A DNA stretch of 64,000 nucleotides, taken from NCBI GenBank assembly GCA_947165255.1, contig CAMUZR010000006.1, positions 78,995 to 142,994 of the forward strand, written 5' to 3'. Below are positions 24,742 through 33,142 of the stretch, one piece after another. Both the position numbers and the translations under genes were made by a program. Below the pieces are notes generated by a model. The model saw only the letters and a program-made list of their open reading frames with translations. It searched no databases and had not been told where the DNA came from. The DNA comes from an uncultured Bacteroidales bacterium (GTDB taxonomy: Bacteria > Bacteroidota > Bacteroidia > Bacteroidales > P3). Positions within the stretch are counted from its first letter, which is position 1. Each line of letters starts with the position of its first letter.

Positions 24742-24842
24742 ATCGTGTCGTTTTTTTATTATTTTAAAAATTGAAAAACGCAAAATGGTGCCCATTATTT
24801 TATGCCCGCAAGAAAAAAAGTGCTTGAATGCGAAAAAAAACG

Positions 24843-24850
24843 TATTTTTG
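24843..24850 (+). promoter_or_regulatory. -7 box of the SDR gene promoter
   Basis: TATTTTTG followed by CAACGTG, about 237 bases before the SDR start codon, so the leader is very long. Confidence 0.6.
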
Positions 24851-24879
24851 CAACGTGAAAAGATAGATAGGCTATAGGG

Positions 24880-25030
24880 AATTCTGAGAATTACGCCGGA
24901 GAAAGGTAAATATCAATAGCAATATACAAGCTTTTTTATGCGGCAATGCGACCGAAGGTAGCAACACTACAGTAAAGCGTAATGCGGTGACTAAAAAAGG
25001 CTGAAAGATGCGTCCCGTTAGCGACGCGAC
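24880..25030 (+). promoter_or_regulatory. Structured 5' leader of the SDR gene, possible cis-regulatory RNA
   Basis: The leader contains several short hairpins: AATTC/GAATT at 24880-24892, GTAG/CTAC near 24958-24970 and GCGTC/GACGC at 25010-25027. It is more GC-balanced than the AT-rich 60 bases before the ATG. I could not match it to a riboswitch class from its conserved bases. A seven-codon reading frame (ATGCGGCAATGC...TAG) lies near 24938. Confidence 0.3.
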
Positions 25031-25086
25031 AATAAAGACATAATAATATTTTCAAGGAAGAATATAACATTTATAAATAGTATACA

Positions 25087-25869
25087 ATGGATAAGAAAAT
25101 TGCTTTAATCACTGGTGCTACCAGCGGAATTGGCGAGGCCTGCGCCCGCAAATTTGCCCAAGGCGGCTACAACCTCATTATCACCGGCCGCAACGGAGAA
25201 AAACTCAATCAGTTGCGCGACCAGTTTGCCCGACAAGGCACTGATGTGCTGGTGCTCAACTTCGATGTGCGCGACCGCGATGCCGCCAAGAAAGCCGTCG
25301 CCTCGCTCAGTGGCAAGTGGCTTAAGATTGACGTGCTCATCAACAATGCCGGTCTTGCCCGTGGCCTCGAACCCGAATATGAAGGCAGCTTCCAGGACTG
25401 GGACGAGATGATCGACACTAATATCAAAGGCCTCCTTACTATGACCCGCCTCATCGTGCCTGGCATGGTGGAACGCAACCGCGGCCACATCATCAACGTG
25501 GGCAGTGTGGCAGGCGATGCCGCCTACGCCGGTGGCAACGTCTATTGCGCCACCAAGTCTGCCGTCAAGCTCATCAGCGATGGCCTCCGCATCGACCTGG
25601 TTAACACCGCCGTGCGTGTCACCAATCTAAAGCCCGGCTTGGTCCAGACCAATTTTAGCAACATCCGTTTCCACGGCGACGACGCCCGTGCCGACGGTGT
25701 CTACAAAGGCATCCAGCCCCTCACCGGTGACGACATCGCCGACGTGGCCTTCTATGCAGCCAGTGCCCCTGAACACGTCCAGATTGCCGAAGTGCTCGTC
25801 CTTGCAACCCACCAAGGTAGCGGCAGCGTCATCAGCAAAGACGTCAACCGTGTGGAGCACCTTTCTTAA
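25087..25869 (+). CDS. SDR-family NAD(P)-dependent oxidoreductase, YdfG-like
   Basis: This classical short-chain dehydrogenase has 260 residues and acts in the cytosol. Motifs are the cofactor loop TGATSGIGEA, NNAGLARG (NNAG), a catalytic Ser in NVGSVAG, and the YCATK active-site pair. The sequence resembles the YdfG group that oxidises 3-hydroxy acids such as serine or 3-hydroxypropionate with NADP+, but the substrate cannot be set from sequence. The gene stands alone behind an unusually long leader. Codon use is markedly C-ending in this gene, consistent with high expression. Confidence 0.92.
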   Translation: MDKKIALITGATSGIGEACARKFAQGGYNLIITGRNGEKLNQLRDQFARQGTDVLVLNFDVRDRDAAKKAVASLSGKWLKIDVLINNAGLARGLEPEYEGSFQDWDEMIDTNIKGLLTMTRLIVPGMVERNRGHIINVGSVAGDAAYAGGNVYCATKSAVKLISDGLRIDLVNTAVRVTNLKPGLVQTNFSNIRFHGDDARADGVYKGIQPLTGDDIADVAFYAASAPEHVQIAEVLVLATHQGSGSVISKDVNRVEHLS

Positions 25870-26039
25870 TGTGTTTTTTTTAGAGGCTTCCTCACCGCTG
25901 AAAACGCAGAATAGAGTAAATACCCCACTTTTTTTGCTTTTCTTGGCCATTTTCCTAATTAAAAATAGCGAAAATGGCCATTTTTTTTCATTTCGTATTT
26001 TCCTTATCGACTTCCTAAAACAGGCTTTTCTCCAATGTA

Positions 26040-26276
26040 AAGATCTGGGGGTGAGCAAATGCAGACTTGTGATGATAAGGTCGTAGGCAGGAGCAATCCG
26101 GAAGTCACCTTTTCCCATGTCAATCAGTGAAAAATTCTTCAAGTGGGCGTCGTGGGTCAGCATGATGTAATTAAAAAGAACCAAACAGAAGAGTCTCAAC
26201 AGGATCCACTTGGGCAGCAGGTACATAACGACGAATCATATCAACTACTGACAAAGAGACCATCATATTACCACAA
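26040..26276 (-). pseudogene. Frameshifted C-terminal remnant of a HipA-type kinase toxin
   Basis: On the minus strand one frame gives DMIRRYVPAAQVDP. The neighbouring frame continues with LLRLFCLVLFNYIML, then THDAHLKNFSL and FRIAPAYDLIITSLH. Read together they match the C-terminal catalytic region of HipA Ser/Thr kinases (the RYVPA, FN, DAHLKNFSL and L.PAYDLL blocks). The frame changes at about 26205, and the N-terminal half and the HipB antitoxin are absent. The piece is bounded upstream by a terminator that belongs to a different duplicated segment. It is a decayed toxin-antitoxin module. Confidence 0.75.
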
Positions 26277-26280
26277 AAAA

Positions 26281-26316
26281 AGTCTGCCATCCGTATGGAA
26301 GGCAGGCTTTTTTCAT
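26281..26316. terminator. Hairpin with A and T tracts on both sides
   Basis: AGTCTGCC pairs with GGCAGGCT around a GGAAGG/CCATCC inner stem, with A-rich sequence before and TTTTTT after. It resembles the hairpin at 27769-27800 and seems to be a diverged copy. Confidence 0.65.
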
Positions 26317-26337
26317 GATAATATCAAAAGAGGCTAT

Positions 26338-26415
26338 TTATTTTCTTTTGCCTTTCTTGGGGGTGGCTTTGGCGTTGCTCTTCTCGATGCCGAGTTTGGC
26401 AGCATTGGCTTCATT
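26338..26415 (-). pseudogene. Duplicated tail of the downstream C1 peptidase gene
   Basis: The minus strand encodes AAKLGIEKSNAKATPKKGKRK then a stop, against AAKLGIEKSNAKATTPKKGRRR at the end of the C1 peptidase at 27830-29107. Only about 26 codons survive, and an in-frame stop precedes them. Each copy is followed by a similar hairpin, so the duplication included the gene end and its terminator. It is a remnant, not a gene. Confidence 0.75.
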
Positions 26416-26583
26416 CGGCTATTGGACAGGCTTTTATATCTTTTCTCGCTTTTTCGGGTCGTCCTAATGTGAATATAGTAAGGGCGGCACTGTTCTGTGT
26501 CGCCCCTGGTGTTGTCTCATGTTTTGATAAGAAATAGACTATTTCTATGAAATCTGAGCCATAGAACAACAAGTACTTATAGA

Positions 26584-27492
26584 TTACATAAGGACGATTT
26601 TGATGGCCTTCTGCGTGCTTCTGGTGAAGGTCAGATTGCCGCTAGTGGAACCTCCGCCAGTATAGTCGAAGCTGAATTCTGTCGATATCTGGTCGTTCTC
26701 TGAGTCATAGTGGAACGGCAGTGGCACACCCTTGGTGATGAAGCTACCCTCTTGGGTGTTGCTGTCGTAGGTCCAGTTGAACCGTATTTGCTGTGGTTCG
26801 TTGGTTGTGCCAAAAGCTTCGACAGTGATGTTCATTAAGGCAATATGGTCGTTTTGGAAAATGAGCTCATAGTGCAGGTCCAGAGGAATGTCGCCGAAAC
26901 TTTCGTGGTGGTAAGTGATGCTTTCCGATGCCAGCCAGGTAGTGTTGGCAGGAAACTCATTGGTGATTTCGCCGGGGACCACACCGTCGTCTTCATTCCC
27001 GCCACCATCGTCGGGGTCATGCCCCGTGCCACGTTGGTAGAAGGTGGTCATGCCGCCGAGTGGCACCAGTTCTTCGCCGCCAGTGCTGGCCCCTATCACC
27101 ATCTCGATAGTAATGGTGGAGTCGGCAGGATGGTATGTGAATGGCACATTGTTTACCATCTCACCTGTCATGACGCCGTTGATGCCGTCAAAGGTATAGG
27201 TGAACGGAACGGTGTAGTTGCCTTGGGGTTGTCCGGCCACGGTGAGCTCAAGGAAGAACTCGCCTTCGGTCTCACTGGTGAAGTCGAGGCTCCATATCAG
27301 TTTGGCATCATACCCTTGGAAGGTGTCGTCGTAGACTCCTACCCATGAGGTCCCACCCAGCGTAAAGGAAGACTCCGTGGTGTCGTTCACTTCGGGGATA
27401 GGGTTGATCTCATTTTCTTTTTTGCAACCCACTAGGCTTGCAATTGATACGGCCAAGATGGCCATAACCATAGTTTTAAAGATTCTTTTCAT
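26584..27492 (-). CDS. Lipoprotein with two related beta domains, unknown
   Basis: The 302 residues comprise a lipobox (IASLVGC, Cys at about 23), a first beta-rich domain (about 40-150), an Asp/Gly linker (DPDDGGGNEDDG) and a second beta-rich domain (about 175-300). Both halves share a pattern of T.W, a long strand with F, then F.Y....G and VPFTYH / LPFHYD, and end near a short STTGG-like loop, so the protein looks like an internal duplication. Such folds occur in Bacteroidota surface lipoproteins, often described as lipocalin-like. No function is proposed. It is a single gene. Confidence 0.65.
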   Translation of the reverse strand: MKRIFKTMVMAILAVSIASLVGCKKENEINPIPEVNDTTESSFTLGGTSWVGVYDDTFQGYDAKLIWSLDFTSETEGEFFLELTVAGQPQGNYTVPFTYTFDGINGVMTGEMVNNVPFTYHPADSTITIEMVIGASTGGEELVPLGGMTTFYQRGTGHDPDDGGGNEDDGVVPGEITNEFPANTTWLASESITYHHESFGDIPLDLHYELIFQNDHIALMNITVEAFGTTNEPQQIRFNWTYDSNTQEGSFITKGVPLPFHYDSENDQISTEFSFDYTGGGSTSGNLTFTRSTQKAIKIVLM

Positions 27493-27829
27493 TTCGAAAT
27501 GTTTTTAATATGTTTTTATTGTGTGTTGTTAGTTTTATATCCGTATTATCTATGGAAAAAATGCGTTACTGCCATGTCACTGCAATCGAATCTATAATAA
27601 TAACGTAATATTTCAACGAAAAACTACACTGGTTGGGACTTTTTTTTCATGAAGGCCTCTGCTATTTGTCTTGATGAGGTGAACTCTCGTTACCCAGCAC
27701 TTGCAACGGTGAGCGATTCAGGTAGAGATTACTCGGCTTGGCGGAGACTTGCGCTCTAAGAAACAATAAAGGTCTGCCACCCGGTCGAGTGGCAGACCTT
27801 ATTCATATAAGCCGTAAGAGGAAGTTTAT
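27493..27829. other. Intergenic region with terminator, no gene seen
   Basis: The stretch between the two-domain lipoprotein and the C1 peptidase holds the peptidase terminator (27769-27800). I saw no other feature. Confidence 0.6.
27769..27805 (-). terminator. Perfect hairpin terminator of the C1 peptidase gene
   Basis: AAGGTCTGCCAC (27769-27780) pairs perfectly with 27789-27800 around an 8-base loop, about 30 bases beyond the peptidase stop on the minus strand. Confidence 0.8.
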
Positions 27830-29107
27830 TTATCTTCTTCTACCTTTCTTGGGGGTGGTGGCTTTGGCGTTGCTCTTCTCAATGCCGAGTTTGGCAGCGA
27901 TAGCGTCGGGGATGGCGTCTTTGTGTACGACATAGTTCATAGTCTTGTAACGGACGAAGGCCTTGCTGGCGAAGAACATACCATGATATTCGCCGTAGTC
28001 GCCCCAGCTATTCTTAACCATGTAGTACTCGTTGCCCATCTGGTCCTTAGCGGTGCCATAGATAATCATACCGTGGTCGTCGGTGGTCTCGCGGTTGTCA
28101 TAGGCAATCTGGCGCTCCTCCTGGGTGACCCAGCGCTGAGGAGTGGGGTGCTTGGCGGCTTCGTCCTGGATGGCCTTGGCGCTCATGCCGGTCCAGTGGG
28201 CCATGTCGCTGCCCTGCAGGCTGGCGGCGGTAGCGGCATCGGCGGGAAGGACGCAGAAGCCCTTGCGGACACCCATGCGGAAACCCTGCTCGCTCACGTC
28301 ACTGCCCCAGGCAATGGGATAGCCGTTGGCGATGGCGTTGTCCATGATTTCCATCATTTCGTCGATGGGAACATTGTAAGAGAGGCTCCAACGCCAGTTG
28401 TCCTGAATTTCAAGCACGAACTGGGTGTAGAAGGGGTGGTGGGTGTAGGAGGTGATGCTCACATAGTCGTCGGCATTGATGCCCAGACTCTCATAGAAGC
28501 TCTTGGGGGTATACTCTTTGCCGTTGTAGGTGAATTTTTCGGGGGCAGTGCCCAGGTATACGTCGTGAACGGCTTTGATGGCCTTGATGCAGAGGAGGCC
28601 GTCCTTGCCGCGCTGGAGGCTCTTGAGCTTGTCGTTCTTAGCGATAGCGGCCACCATAGCGTCGGTGAGGGCGCTGAGCTCGTTGTGATTAGAAAGAGTG
28701 TCGCCGTACATGACACCGGGACGCATATACTCCTCAGGAATGAGGCCGAAGGTCTTCATGCCATAGATTACGTCACCGAAAGCACCGCCCTGGCTGAAGC
28801 TGACATCGCCGCTGGTGCGGATGGCTGCCATGGCGCGGTCGTTGTAGGTGTTGCTGACGATGTACATCTCGCTGAAGTCATAGGTGCCTTTGCCCATGCG
28901 GAGCAGTTCGGCCTCGATGAAGCCAAGGCCGCTGTAGCACCAGCAGGTGCCGGCCTGGTTCTGGTTCTTGACGGAGGTGACGGGGAGTTCCTTGACGATG
29001 GTGAATTTGTAGCCCTCGTCCTCTTTCTGCTCGTCGGCCTTAGGAGCCTGTGCAACGGCTGTAGCGCATACGGCTGCAGCTGCAAGAGTCATAAAAAATT
29101 TCTTCAT
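27830..29107 (-). CDS. Exported C1-family peptidase, bleomycin-hydrolase type
   Basis: The 425 residues start with a signal peptide ending TAVAQ. The papain-type catalytic set is present: QNQAGTCWCYSG (nucleophile Cys55), DDHGMIIYG (His345) and KNSWGDYG (Asn366). The spacing and the aminopeptidase C / bleomycin hydrolase-like middle place it in peptidase subfamily C1B, although the family was first described as cytosolic; Bacteroidota have many exported members. It should trim peptides in the periplasm or outside. The last 15 residues (KATTPKKGRRR) form a basic tail. The copied gene end at 26338-26415 suggests a former tandem paralogue, and a second family member lies at 30259-31689. Confidence 0.9.
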   Translation of the reverse strand: MKKFFMTLAAAAVCATAVAQAPKADEQKEDEGYKFTIVKELPVTSVKNQNQAGTCWCYSGLGFIEAELLRMGKGTYDFSEMYIVSNTYNDRAMAAIRTSGDVSFSQGGAFGDVIYGMKTFGLIPEEYMRPGVMYGDTLSNHNELSALTDAMVAAIAKNDKLKSLQRGKDGLLCIKAIKAVHDVYLGTAPEKFTYNGKEYTPKSFYESLGINADDYVSITSYTHHPFYTQFVLEIQDNWRWSLSYNVPIDEMMEIMDNAIANGYPIAWGSDVSEQGFRMGVRKGFCVLPADAATAASLQGSDMAHWTGMSAKAIQDEAAKHPTPQRWVTQEERQIAYDNRETTDDHGMIIYGTAKDQMGNEYYMVKNSWGDYGEYHGMFFASKAFVRYKTMNYVVHKDAIPDAIAAKLGIEKSNAKATTPKKGRRR

Positions 29108-29184
29108 GTTTTGAATTTTATGTTTTGAATATATTATTTTTATGTTAGTCCACTCGTTGCGGTTTCTTCATTCTATCCGCGGTG

Positions 29185-29192
29185 CAAAAATA
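29185..29192 (-). promoter_or_regulatory. -7 box of the first C1 peptidase promoter
   Basis: The minus strand reads TATTTTTG then CACCGCGG, giving a leader of about 70 bases. Confidence 0.55.
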
Positions 29193-29277
29193 CAACTTTT
29201 TTTCAAAATATTAGGAATATGAAAGAAAAAAATCCGCCGTGCCGCAATAAAACAGCCGCAACCCCGTTCTCTAGCAC

Positions 29278-29859
29278 ATGAGAAAACAGAAATCTGCACC
29301 CGAAGAAATACCCCAACTAGAGGGCTACAGTACGGAAAAGAGAACCGTCAGCATCCTAACCGCCAACATTAGGGCCCTTGTGGTCTTGGCGGCAATGGGA
29401 ATTGTGGGATTTGTGCTTATCTACAGGTTCTATGCCCCGCTACGCTTTTCATTATTACTTGGAGGCCCTCTCATACTGGCTTTCCTCTTAGGCATTGTGG
29501 TGCACGAGCTGATTCACGGTTTCACCTGGATGTGGGCGACCCACAGTGGTTTCAAACATCTGAGGTTCGGCCTCATGACCGGGGCGGTTTACTGCCACAT
29601 CGATGTCCCCATGCGCAAGAGGGCCTATGTGGCGGGAGCCTTGATGCCTTTGATATTGTTAGGACTGCTTCCGTATGTGGTTTCGCTTTTCATCGGAAGC
29701 CTTTGGCTGATGCTGTTTGGCACCATGCTTTCGGCTGCCGCCATGGGCGACGTGATGATTGTGTGGGCCATACGTCATGAAAGCCCCGATGCCCTGGTCT
29801 ACGACCACCCTTCCGAAGCCGGCTGTCTGGTCTACCATAAAATCAATTCTGAATCCTGA
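29278..29859 (+). CDS. DUF3267 membrane protein, predicted metalloprotease-like
   Basis: The 193 residues have a polar head, then four hydrophobic segments. The third block carries VVHELIHGFTW, an HExxH zinc-binding motif, at about residue 80, placed at the edge of a membrane helix as in the DUF3267 family. The second half has MRKRAYVAGALMPLILLGLLP and an AAAMGDVMIVWAIR segment, where the Asp may be a third ligand. Related proteins are proposed to be intramembrane or membrane-bound zinc proteases, but no substrate is known. The ATG at 29278 follows closely on a short AT-rich gap. Confidence 0.85.
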   Translation: MRKQKSAPEEIPQLEGYSTEKRTVSILTANIRALVVLAAMGIVGFVLIYRFYAPLRFSLLLGGPLILAFLLGIVVHELIHGFTWMWATHSGFKHLRFGLMTGAVYCHIDVPMRKRAYVAGALMPLILLGLLPYVVSLFIGSLWLMLFGTMLSAAAMGDVMIVWAIRHESPDALVYDHPSEAGCLVYHKINSES

Positions 29860-30258
29860 GTTCACAATCTCAAGTGGCTTTCCCGCCGCATTGGATAAGG
29901 AATAAGGGCATCGGGACTCCATTAATAGGAAGGATATGGGTCGGATTCAATCCCGCGTCTCTTCTGAATGGTTTTCATTATTCTGATAATCACTATATTG
30001 TGGGTTATTAAATAACAATTCTCCTTTCTTCTGTGTCGCATTCCTAAAATAATTGTGCGGTGTTATTCGGTCTCTTACCTCTGATAAATGGAATAGAGCG
30101 TAATCACATGCGTTTTTGCATTTTGCAGAGGATAATTGGCGGCACTAAAGCTAAATGTGTTATTGCTGTTTCCATATAAAGAAACCAAGTTCTGAATGCT
30201 GAGTTGGGCTGGAGCCACTCGGCGTTCAGAACTTGGAATTATAATTTCTATCTCTCGC
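29860..30258. other. Intergenic region, no gene seen
   Basis: About 400 bases between convergent genes. It contains the hairpin at 30185-30236 and otherwise AT-rich sequence with no recognisable coding signal. Confidence 0.6.
30185..30236 (-). terminator. Large hairpin terminator of the second C1 peptidase gene
   Basis: CCAAGTTCTGAA (30185-30196) pairs perfectly with 30225-30236. A smaller GAGT/ACTC stem sits in the 28-base loop. It lies 23 bases beyond the peptidase stop. Confidence 0.75.
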
Positions 30259-31689
30259 TTATTCCTCGGGTGAGAACATGGGGTCCCAGGCGGGGAGCAT
30301 GATGGGTTTCTGGTGCAGCATGGTGATGTACTTGGCGGGGATGTATTTCTCCTCCAGCACCACGCGGAACATATACTCGTTAAACCAGTCGTTGGTCATG
30401 ATGAGGAAGCCCTGGTAGCCGTAGCTGCTGCCCCAGCTGTTTTCCACCATCCACTTGAGGGGACGGCCTTCCTTGTCCAGGTCGACAGCGCAGAGGGTCA
30501 TGGCGTGGCTGCTGCCGCTGGCGTGGGTGGCCACGCGGGCTTTCTTATCCATGCCGAAGGTGGTGCCGAAGAGCGAGCCGTAGTCGTAGTTGTTGACATC
30601 CATAAAGCCCTTGTCGCGGTTGAGGAACTTGCCCACGTCGCAGCTGAAATACATCATGGTGCTGTCCTTGATGGAGGCAATGCACATGGGGGCAATCTCG
30701 TCCATGGGGAGGTTGAGGTAGCGCCAGTTCTGGCCGTCGTAGACGTGGCGGTCGTACTGAATCTCATACACCTTGTAGTACTCGCGGGTGGGGTCGTTCA
30801 TAATCATATAGTACTTGGAAAAGTCGGTCTTGGCAAACTTCTCGTAGAACGACATGGGGGTGTAGGTGTCGGTAGAGACAATCTCGCCCTTGGCGTCCTT
30901 CTGCTGCCAGGTGAACTGTGCGGGAGGCTCGCCCATGGTGAGGGCCAACATGCGGTAGATGGTGCCGAGCATCTCGGTCTTGCGCTGTTGCAGTTGTGCG
31001 GCGGTGACGCCTTTCTTAGCAGCCAGGGTGCGCAACTCCAGCCCGTCCTCGCGCAGCTTGAGCGAGAGGAGGTTACTGATGGAGCTGGTGTTGTCGGTAT
31101 TGTAAGTCTCGGGCATGGCCTCGCGGGGAACCAAACCGTATTTGGCAATCAGGTTGGCCACGCCGGTGAACTGGCCGCCGTCGCCGATGGGGTTCTTGAA
31201 GAGCCAGTCTACCTCCTGATCGTCGAGGGGTTTCTGATAGGTGTCAATCATGGCCTGGAGGAAAAGGTTGGACTTCTCCAGCTGGTCGTAGAAGAAGGTG
31301 TAGGCCTGCGAGAACTGGAAGTCGGCGGGCAGGTTGTGCTCGCGGATGGCCTTGTTGCGCAGCACGTTCATGCCGGTGAACATCCAGCAGCGGCCGCTGG
31401 ACTTCTGGTCGGTGATGGCTTTGCTCTCCACGCGGTTGGAGAAGTGGGAGTCGAAGGCGGTGCTGTTCTCATAATTGAGGGCCAGCTTGGCGGGGCTGTT
31501 GGTGACCATGATGTTGCGCAGGGCTTTGTCGCTGGCGTTGCCGCCGTAGCTCTGCTTCATCTGCTGCATCATCTCGGTGGTGATGCCGCCGTTGTAGTTG
31601 GCGGCGCGTTTGTCGTTTTTCTTTTGGGCCTGGCCGGGCACGGACAGCAAGAGCGCCGTGGCTGCCATGACGAAAAATACTCGTTTCAT
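30259..31689 (-). CDS. Exported aminopeptidase C / bleomycin-hydrolase-type peptidase
   Basis: I start at MKRVFFVMAATALLLSVPGQAQ (31689), a clear signal peptide; the ATG 11 codons earlier adds a polar extension. The 476 residues show the full C1B set: KSSGRCWMFTGMN (Cys101), SSHAMTLCAVD (His395) and VENSWGSSYG (Asn417), with the AYTFFYDQLEKSN and YMIMNDPTREYYK stretches typical of PepC/bleomycin hydrolase. It would act as an exported aminopeptidase, possibly as a hexamer like its cytosolic relatives. It starts 23 bases after the TlpA-like gene, so they are likely one operon. Confidence 0.93.
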   Translation of the reverse strand: MKRVFFVMAATALLLSVPGQAQKKNDKRAANYNGGITTEMMQQMKQSYGGNASDKALRNIMVTNSPAKLALNYENSTAFDSHFSNRVESKAITDQKSSGRCWMFTGMNVLRNKAIREHNLPADFQFSQAYTFFYDQLEKSNLFLQAMIDTYQKPLDDQEVDWLFKNPIGDGGQFTGVANLIAKYGLVPREAMPETYNTDNTSSISNLLSLKLREDGLELRTLAAKKGVTAAQLQQRKTEMLGTIYRMLALTMGEPPAQFTWQQKDAKGEIVSTDTYTPMSFYEKFAKTDFSKYYMIMNDPTREYYKVYEIQYDRHVYDGQNWRYLNLPMDEIAPMCIASIKDSTMMYFSCDVGKFLNRDKGFMDVNNYDYGSLFGTTFGMDKKARVATHASGSSHAMTLCAVDLDKEGRPLKWMVENSWGSSYGYQGFLIMTNDWFNEYMFRVVLEEKYIPAKYITMLHQKPIMLPAWDPMFSPEE

Positions 31690-31711
31690 ACTATTGTGAA
31701 TTTGAAAGTTA

Positions 31712-32836
31712 TTATCTGACATTCAGGGCTTCCTTGATGGCGGCTTCGATGTCGTCGCCACGCAGTCCGCGCTTGAGTATGGTGCCGTCCTTGTCGAGCA
31801 GAAGGATGGTGGGGATGCCCACCACGCCGTAGTTCTCGGTGGCGGCGCGGGTGGTGTCGATGAGCTGCGGATAGGTTATGCCGAGGTCCTCGACGGCCTT
31901 TTTGTGGTTGGGCAGTTTGTCCCACACGTCCACGCCGATGATGTTGAGCCCCTTGGCGCCGTATTTCTTGTAGAGGCGCACCAGGTTCTCGGAAATCTCC
32001 TGGCGGCAGGGGCCGCACCACGAGGCCCAAAAGTCGACCAGGGTGACCTGGGTCGAGTCGAGCATGGCGCTGAGGGTGGTGGCGTTGCCAGTGGCAAAGT
32101 CGATGCCCTCGATGTCGACGTAGGGCTTGCCCTCGGAGGTGTTGGCCACGTGGAGCAGCTGCTTGTGGGCGCTCAGCAGGGGACCGTAATTGGCAATGGC
32201 GCTGGAGGAATGGCTCATGATGCTGTCCAGTTTCTCGAACGACATGTCTTCGTATTCCACCAGGTTGCTGAGGGCGTAAGCGCCGATGATGTTATCCTTG
32301 TTCGCTTCGAACACCTTCTGGTTGTGGGCAATGTTGTGGGCGTTGAGCAGGCTGTCCGTCTGGGTGTATATCTTCACTATGGCGGCCTGCTCGGTGGCGT
32401 TGGCGGCCAGGTAGTAGCGTTCCAGTGTGGCCTGCATACGGCGCTGGAGGGTCTGGGCGGCGGTGTCGCAGGTGTAGGTGCGGAAGTAGAGGTCGTTCAG
32501 CGGGGTGCCGGAGAGCGAGTCGGTCACTAGGTTGATACTGATTTGGCCGGGTTCGAGCACGATGGTGCTGACAAAACGACTGGAGGGGTTTAAGGAGGTG
32601 ACCAACTGTACCATGCGCGTCGTGTCGACGGTGCCAGTGAGTTGGAACTGGCCTTGGCTGATGACGGCAGAGTCGAGCGGCTCTTGGCCGTCCATCTCCA
32701 CCATATAGACGGTGGCCCCGTCAAATCCGTTTTCGGGCATCTGGCCCATGATGGTGTAACTGTTGCGCCCCTGCTGGCAGGAGGCGGCTAGGAGCAGCGC
32801 GGCTGCAATCAATAAAATATTGTAAATCTTGTGCAT
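31712..32836 (-). CDS. TlpA-family thioredoxin lipoprotein with DUF4369-like N domain
   Basis: The 374 residues have a lipobox (LAASC, Cys at about 20), an N-terminal beta domain resembling DUF4369 (YTIMGQMPENGFDGATVYM, about 25-120), a helical linker, and a C-terminal thioredoxin fold (about 235-374). The redox motif is in FWASWCGPCRQEI, and the cis-Pro loop reads VVGIPTILLLD. It would reduce or isomerise disulfides in the periplasm. Co-transcription with a thiol-dependent peptidase (C1 family, catalytic Cys) suggests that it keeps that active site reduced; that link is inference. Confidence 0.92.
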   Translation of the reverse strand: MHKIYNILLIAAALLLAASCQQGRNSYTIMGQMPENGFDGATVYMVEMDGQEPLDSAVISQGQFQLTGTVDTTRMVQLVTSLNPSSRFVSTIVLEPGQISINLVTDSLSGTPLNDLYFRTYTCDTAAQTLQRRMQATLERYYLAANATEQAAIVKIYTQTDSLLNAHNIAHNQKVFEANKDNIIGAYALSNLVEYEDMSFEKLDSIMSHSSSAIANYGPLLSAHKQLLHVANTSEGKPYVDIEGIDFATGNATTLSAMLDSTQVTLVDFWASWCGPCRQEISENLVRLYKKYGAKGLNIIGVDVWDKLPNHKKAVEDLGITYPQLIDTTRAATENYGVVGIPTILLLDKDGTILKRGLRGDDIEAAIKEALNVR

Positions 32837-32867
32837 AATGTATTAATTATTATCATCGCAAATCGTG

Positions 32868-32875
32868 CAAAAATA
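32868..32875 (-). promoter_or_regulatory. -7 box of the TlpA-like/peptidase operon
   Basis: The minus strand reads TATTTTTG then CACGATT, about 31 bases before the start codon. Confidence 0.6.
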
Positions 32876-33118
32876 CATATTTTTTTTTACATAGAGAGCT
32901 TTTGTTGCCGCCCATGCGATAAAAACATGCCGCCGTGGCCGCTCCCTCCCCCGGCAGGGCGGCCGCTGTGGCTCCGCTGCACCCTTGATACATCCTCTGT
33001 AGTTCCTCTATCGTTCTTCTATCTAGAGCCAAAGAACTGCGCACAAAACGTAGACCGAATGGTATGGGACAGGCGGACTCGCGGCGAAGCTGGGGGACTG
33101 CCGAGGGAAAAATGAAGC

Positions 33119-33142
33119 CCCCTCGCGGCCGAAAGCGAGGGG
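33119..33142. other. Perfect GC-rich hairpin upstream of guaB
   Basis: CCCCTCGC pairs with GCGAGGGG around the loop GGCCGAAA. A second CCGAAAGG turn follows at about 33155. It lies about 85 bases upstream of the guaB promoter and could be a terminator-like or structured-RNA element. Confidence 0.45.

Larger units (their letters stand above)
24742..25086. other. Divergent intergenic region with a long leader
   Basis: This 345-base gap separates the divergent purF-like and SDR genes. It holds a clear plus-strand promoter (24843-24850) and a structured leader for the SDR gene. No minus-strand box fits the consensus well. Confidence 0.6.

Noticed and set aside
25627..26226. 199-codon minus-strand frame read as one protein
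   Set aside because: The start matches HipA, but the rest runs through low-complexity sequence and the back of the SDR gene; the frame is also broken upstream.
27923..29128. 401-codon plus-strand frame opposite the first C1 peptidase
   Set aside because: Shadow of the real gene; no start signal or recognisable domain.
30313..31719. 468-codon plus-strand frame opposite the second C1 peptidase
   Set aside because: Val/Gly/His-rich shadow; the minus strand carries the complete catalytic set.
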